Part shown: piece after piece, positions 63,192-64,000 of the stretch
How positions within the stretch are numbered: the stretch's first letter is position 1
How the letters are laid out: each line of letters starts with the position of its first letter
Assembly: GCA_937922705.1 (NCBI GenBank)
Contig: CALAIW010000010.1
Span: 62,001 to 126,000, forward strand
Length of the DNA stretch: 64,000 nucleotides
Direction of reading: 5' to 3'
From: an uncultured bacterium
GTDB lineage: Bacteria > Atribacterota > Atribacteria > Atribacterales > Caldatribacteriaceae
The notes under the pieces: model-generated
What the model was told of the DNA's origin: nothing
The model's input: the letters and a program-made list of their open reading frames with translations, nothing else
Databases searched by the model: none
Position numbers and translations under genes: made by a program

Positions 63192-64000
63192 TTATACCCT
63201 TAGAGTTTTCTTAGGCTGCGCTTGAGGTTTCATTGCACAGATGCCCTGAGGACATCGTTTCTCCCGAACATGGGCTTCAAACTCATCCCGGAAGAACTCA
63301 AGACACCGAAGAAGAGGATTCGGAGCAGCCTGCCCAAGACCGCAAAAAGCAGTGGCTTTCATGTAGTGCCCAAGGTATGAAAGCTTTTCAAGGTCCTCAA
63401 GCGTTCCCAAACCTTTTGCAATGCGTTCAAGAATATCAACAATGCGCCTATTTCCCACGCGGCAAGGCGTGCATTTTCCACAGGACTCGTGAAGGAAGAA
63501 CTCGGCAAAGTTCCTCACCACATCCACAATACAGTGAGTGTCATCTATGACCGTAAGTGCTCCTGAACCAAGAGCCGAGTTATACCGGGGCAAAGTGTCA
63601 AAGGCCATAGGAACGTCAAGAAGATCTGGCGTCATAGTTCCCCCAGAAGGACCACCAGTTTGTACAAGCTTCAAACCATGTCCCCCTCGAATTCCTCCAC
63701 CAATTTCAAAAACGAGTTCCCGCAGAGTGATTCCCATAGGAACCTCGACAAGACCAAGGGTATTCACATTTCCAGTGAGAGTAAATACTTTGGTTCCAGG
63801 ACAAGTTGGAGTACCAATGCCTCGGAACCACTCCGGACCGTTGAGAATAATAGGCGGGATATTAGCCAAAGTTTCAACATTATTGATAACCGTTGGCTTC
63901 CCCCAAAGACCCCTTTGCGGAGGATAGGGAGGCTTTACCCTTGGTTCCCCTCTCTTTCCCTCGATAGACTCAAGAAGCGCGGTCTCTTCACCACATACAT
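63192..64000 (-). CDS. hydB: NADH-binding hydrogenase subunit HydB (NuoF-like), 5' end cut off
   Basis: Flavin- and NADH-binding subunit of the hydrogenase, homologous to NuoF/HndC. The last 268 residues are visible; the start is beyond base 64000. CGEETALLESIEGKRGEPR and GLWGKPTVINNVETLANIP are the FMN-site blocks, and the [4Fe-4S] ligands are in ESCGKCTPCRVGNRRI with the fourth in FCGLGQAAPNPL. It ends soon after RCPQGICAMKP, without the C-terminal two-[4Fe-4S] ferredoxin domain of Thermotoga HydB or HndC. It precedes hydA by 15 bases to its ATG. Confidence 0.94.
   Translation of the reverse strand, partial: VCGEETALLESIEGKRGEPRVKPPYPPQRGLWGKPTVINNVETLANIPPIILNGPEWFRGIGTPTCPGTKVFTLTGNVNTLGLVEVPMGITLRELVFEIGGGIRGGHGLKLVQTGGPSGGTMTPDLLDVPMAFDTLPRYNSALGSGALTVIDDTHCIVDVVRNFAEFFLHESCGKCTPCRVGNRRIVDILERIAKGLGTLEDLEKLSYLGHYMKATAFCGLGQAAPNPLLRCLEFFRDEFEAHVREKRCPQGICAMKPQAQPKKTLRV

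Noticed and set aside
63192-63869. HydB as a short 225-residue protein starting at TTG 63869
   Set aside because: The frame stays open with conserved NuoF residues (CGEETALL, KPTVINNVE) to the window edge, so the gene is longer and cut off.

Overview
The window is a dense bacterial chromosome segment holding 66 protein genes, two of them cut by the window edges. No stretch without a gene exceeds about 110 bases. I saw no rRNA, tRNA, insertion sequence, prophage or CRISPR array. Two 60-base lines counted by eye gave 27 and 31 G+C, so base composition is roughly 45-52%. The content suggests an anaerobic, probably thermophilic bacterium: a V/A-type ATPase whose rotor subunit carries a sodium-binding set, an [FeFe] hydrogenase of the NADH-linked multisubunit kind, and compact genes that mostly overlap or abut. 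The gene order rodA - radical SAM pair - rng - rplU - rpmA - obgE - proBA - nadD - yqeK - LCP - rsfS recalls Firmicutes. However, L27 lacks the cleaved N-terminal extension typical of Firmicutes and there is no prp gene. An Atribacterota-like or other deep thermophilic lineage fits; this is a guess from gene content, not a phylogeny.

Layout. 1-1077: start of a branched-chain amino acid type ABC substrate-binding protein, then a metallophosphoesterase. 1847-10336 (minus): a complete nine-gene V-type ATPase operon in the order H-I-K-E-C-F-A-B-D. 10445-10933 (plus): a flavodoxin-like protein read divergently from it. 10899-18180 (minus): RidA-like protein, an orphan ORF, a Gfo/Idh/MocA dehydrogenase, purS-purQ-purL-purF and a DUF429 protein. 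18241-22111 (plus): malQ-mnmG. From 22105 to the right edge, about 42 kb, every gene is on the minus strand.

Read in the direction of transcription, this 42 kb begins with hydB-hydA, a YqgF-like nuclease, AMMECR1 and its radical SAM partner, apbE, the cell-elongation genes mreC-mreD-mrdA-rodA, a radical SAM/DUF2344 pair and rng. A strong promoter near 50575 then starts rplU-rpmA-obgE-proB-proA-nadD-yqeK-LCP-rsfS, followed by metK-ahcY, rpsF-ssb-rpsR-DUF2232-rplI-dnaB and a PAC2 protein. A near-consensus promoter near 36707 starts a 13-gene amino-acid run: lysA-dapB-dapF-dapL-lysC-dapA-argC-argJ-argB-argD-argG-argH-glnA. Together these encode lysine synthesis by the diaminopimelate aminotransferase route (asd not in the window), arginine synthesis by the cyclic acetyl pathway (argF not in the window) and ammonia assimilation.

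The most interesting signal is not a gene. The 83-base metK leader holds an 8-bp inverted repeat enclosing a smaller hairpin whose loop is complementary, over 10 bases, to the metK Shine-Dalgarno region: a candidate pseudoknotted, translation-controlling RNA. Other points are a dnaB whose conserved N-terminus lies upstream of any ATG/GTG/TTG, a hydrogenase with TSCSP in place of TSCCP, a HydB lacking its C-terminal ferredoxin domain, and an acetylglutamate kinase without the arginine-sensing N-terminal helix.
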